DNA of 64,000 nt from contig JBBFLE010000001.1 of the NCBI GenBank assembly GCA_037481695.1, positions 378,989 to 442,988 of the forward strand. The letters are read 5' to 3'. Position numbers and translations under genes: made by a program. The notes under the pieces are model-generated. The model made no database searches. It was not told the origin of the DNA and saw nothing but the letters and a program-made list of their open reading frames with translations. The stretch is from a bacterium. Lineage in GTDB: Bacteria; Desulfobacterota; Desulfocorpusculales; Desulfocorpusculum. Of this stretch, positions 62,284 through 64,000 are shown one piece after another; the first letter of the stretch is position 1, and each line of letters opens with the position of its first letter.

Positions 62284-63447
62284 CTAGTCAGAGTGGATTT
62301 GCGCCTCTTGAATCCACCCGCTTACTTCCTTGTTCTCTGGAAGAGATGGCTCCAGGGGCTCCAGCCTCCAGGAAAACCTATTTCCTCTGCCGCTTTCTTT
62401 TTGCGCCTCCAGGAGTTCCTGTTCCACTTTGCTCCTTTGCTCCATGAGCTGTTTCAAAGAGCGATCCACTGAGGGGCTGCGGGAATCTAGCTTGGCCTTT
62501 TCATGAGCTTTGATGCGGCCTTCTAGTCTGACAAGCTCGTGTTGCAGCCTGGAGGTTCTTGCCTCATCCCGAATGGGTCCTGAGGGATCCTGCCATTGAA
62601 GCGTGAGCCTGCCCAGGTACATGCCTTTCTGATAGGACTGAAAAATCCAGGTGGATCCCTCTCGGTGAGGCGAGGACAGGAACCTCCCATCATGACCTCC
62701 CAGTATCAGTTGGATACCAGGGATTTCTGTGGCCAGCCTCTGGTCCCGGGCCATACCCATATCTGAGAGAACCACAACCAAGTCAACCTTGCCCTTAAGC
62801 CCCTCCACGGTTTTCCTGGCCGCATTCCAGGGATCCAGGACAGAGACATTTTCTCCCACTGCCTGGCGAACCTGCGGGTCCAGTTCCGGTCCCATGAGGC
62901 CCACCATAGCTATCTTCAGGGAGCCCCTATGAATCACCCGCTGTGCTGGGAACAGTAGTTTTCCTGTGGAGGCCTCGGCCAGGTTGGCCGAGATCAGGGG
63001 AAGGCCTTCACCTTCCAGCCCCTTGAGGAATTCCACTCCCAAGAGAAGATCCAGGTCCCCGACATTTACCGCTGCCACGCCCATCTTCTTGTACGCCCTG
63101 GCCAGCACCTGGGCCTTGGCTTGGTTTTTTTTAAGATCAGCATCCACTTTTTTCTGGAAGAAAAGATCCCCGGAGTCCACCACCAGACAGTTGGAGCCTT
63201 TGGAACAGATCTTCTCCACGAGCTCTACCCGCCGGGCAAGACCGCCCAGCACTCTGTTGCCTCAGGTGGGGCACCCAAATAGATGCCCTGTCACATTGTT
63301 GGTGTGTAGAATCGTGATCTCATCTTTTTTTTGGGCCCAGGAAACAGGGGCCCTCCAAAGGGCCGAAAAACCCATGGCCACCCCTGCCAAAACCAGAAGA
63401 GGCAACATAGATCTCCTAAATACCGCAGTCCCAAGGAAATTCTTCAT
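62284..63447 (-). CDS. periplasmic nucleotidase-like selenoprotein with CPTU motif (Sec62 encoded by in-frame TGA)
   Basis: Reading through the TGA at 63264-63262 gives 387 residues. An N-terminal signal (MLPLLVLAGVAMGFSALWRAPVSWA) leads into ILHTNNVTGHLFGCPT-U-GNRVLGGLARRVELVE. C59 and Sec62 make a CxxU redox motif. GNRVLGGLARR right after is the conserved GGLAR segment of related metallophosphatase-like proteins. Later motifs VDSGDLF and GGHDGR remain, but the GNHE ligand set is replaced by NVGDLD, so phosphatase activity may be lost. The C-terminal third is a charged coiled coil. A SECIS-type hairpin follows the TGA at the right distance, strong support that the codon is Sec. Periplasmic redox or metal-binding role is inference. 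Confidence 0.87.
63232..63249 (-). promoter_or_regulatory. bacterial SECIS element
   Basis: On the minus strand CTGGGC (63249-63244) pairs with GCCCGG (63237-63232), six pairs with one U-G, around the six-base loop GGUCUU (63243-63238). The hairpin begins 12 bases after the UGA. The E. coli fdhF SECIS has the same GGUCU loop and similar spacing. This is the best single piece of evidence for selenocysteine in the window. Confidence 0.82.
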
Positions 63448-63512
63448 GGATTTTCGGGTCTCCTGATTTTTTTATGATCATACATCATATGCCATGAACC
63501 ATGAAGACAGGC

Positions 63513-64000
63513 CTATGTACTTGTGGGCTTGCAGGCCTGAATCCTCACACTGACTACCGCCTCGGCTGCCTTGGCCAGCTCCTGCCCAAAGCTCACCTTG
63601 AGGGAATCGGCCAGTTCGGCTATCGTTGGATCTTGGCTCAGGTAATCAATGGAAAAACCTGTTTTCTCCACCACCCGCACATCCTGGAATCCAGCCTTCT
63701 CCATGGCCCCTAGATAATCTTCCTTCTGCATGGCTCCGGCCACACACCCCACATAAGCTGCCACAGAACTGCGAATGGACTCTGGCAGCTCTCCTTCCAA
63801 AACTATGTCAGAGACCATGAGCCGTCCCCCAGGCCTCAACACCCGGAAAGCCTCTCTGAAAACCTGGGCCTTGTCTGTGGCCAGATTTATGACGCAGTTG
63901 GAGATTATCACGTCTACGGAGTTGTCCGGGGCTGGAAGATGTTCTATCTCTCCCAGACGGAATTCCACGTTCTGGAATCCTCCTTCCCTGGCGTTCTTAC
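63513..64000 (-). CDS. arsenite methyltransferase-like SAM-dependent methyltransferase (ArsM family), 3' part
   Basis: The gene runs out of the window at its 5' end; the GTG at 63968 is an internal Val, not the start. Visible: [58 protein letters not shown], and [27 protein letters not shown]. The cysteines in SNCVIN and YVGCVAGA are the arsenic-binding ones of ArsM. The product should methylate As(III). It is adjacent to the selenoprotein gene on the same strand. Confidence 0.88.
   Translation of the reverse strand, partial: KNAREGGFQNVEFRLGEIEHLPAPDNSVDVIISNCVINLATDKAQVFREAFRVLRPGGRLMVSDIVLEGELPESIRSSVAAYVGCVAGAMQKEDYLGAMEKAGFQDVRVVEKTGFSIDYLSQDPTIAELADSLKVSFGQELAKAAEAVVSVRIQACKPTST

Noticed and set aside
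1-64000. CRISPR arrays, insertion sequences, prophage, rRNA operon
   Set aside because: I saw no regularly spaced repeats, transposase-like proteins, phage structural genes or rRNA sequence on either strand.

Overview
The window looks like chromosome from a Gram-negative anaerobe of the Desulfobacterota (the former Deltaproteobacteria with sulfate-reducer and syntroph lineages). The reasons are the gene order rpmF-fabHDG-acpP-rpiB-glyA-dCMP deaminase-nrdR-ribE-ribBA-ribH-nusB, the block rpsF-rpsR-DUF2232-rplI-dnaB, Hdr/Qmo/Apr-type redox proteins, an aldehyde ferredoxin oxidoreductase with its own MoaD-like protein, tandem MoeA proteins, NrfD/multihaem modules, and two genes that only make sense if an in-frame TGA is read as selenocysteine. 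Arg codons AGG/AGA are used heavily throughout and I see no IS element, prophage or CRISPR array. The genus cannot be told from the sequence.

Layout. 1-5.3 kb: the end of a PAS histidine kinase, a single-domain response regulator, a DRTGG-type P-loop protein and acetyl-CoA synthetase. 5.5-15.6 kb: housekeeping block (YceD, L32, fatty acid synthesis, RpiB, GlyA, dCMP deaminase, NrdR, riboflavin synthesis, NusB); plsX, fabF and ribD, usually part of this block in relatives, are absent from it. 16-24.6 kb: TrkA, a papain-like hypothetical, S6-S18-DUF2232-L9-DnaB, thioredoxin/thioredoxin reductase, and IlvE. 24.6-32 kb: accessory genes including a SagB-type nitroreductase, a thioredoxin-fold selenoprotein (U-x-x-C), SfsA, Slp and ChaN-like envelope proteins, an SDR and tRNA-Ser(GCT). 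32-40 kb: molybdenum/tungsten cofactor genes (moeA, moeA-PBP fusion), clpX, an aldehyde oxidoreductase with a C-x2-C-x3-H cluster motif, and a MoaD-like protein.

40-64 kb is mostly minus strand and is the accessory region of most interest. From 53.9 down to 44.1 kb, transcribed leftward, lie a CRP-type regulator, a PhnD-like periplasmic binding protein, a DASS anion permease, AprA-like and AprB-like subunits, a QmoB/HdrA-like flavoprotein with a MvhD domain, then HdrC and HdrB. It resembles the APS reductase electron-transfer chain of sulfate reducers, but both Apr-like subunits are short, sat and qmoA are absent from the window, and transporters are attached. I read it as a flavin-based oxidoreductase system for an imported anion; the substrate is unknown. 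Upstream of it sits a second redox operon (short-repeat protein, four-haem cytochrome, TAT-exported ferredoxin, NrfD) with no catalytic subunit, separated by a decayed outer-membrane receptor gene. The right end carries an MFS transporter, a Cache-type histidine kinase, a periplasmic nucleotidase-like selenoprotein (CPTU motif) followed by a very convincing bacterial SECIS hairpin, and the end of an ArsM-like methyltransferase.
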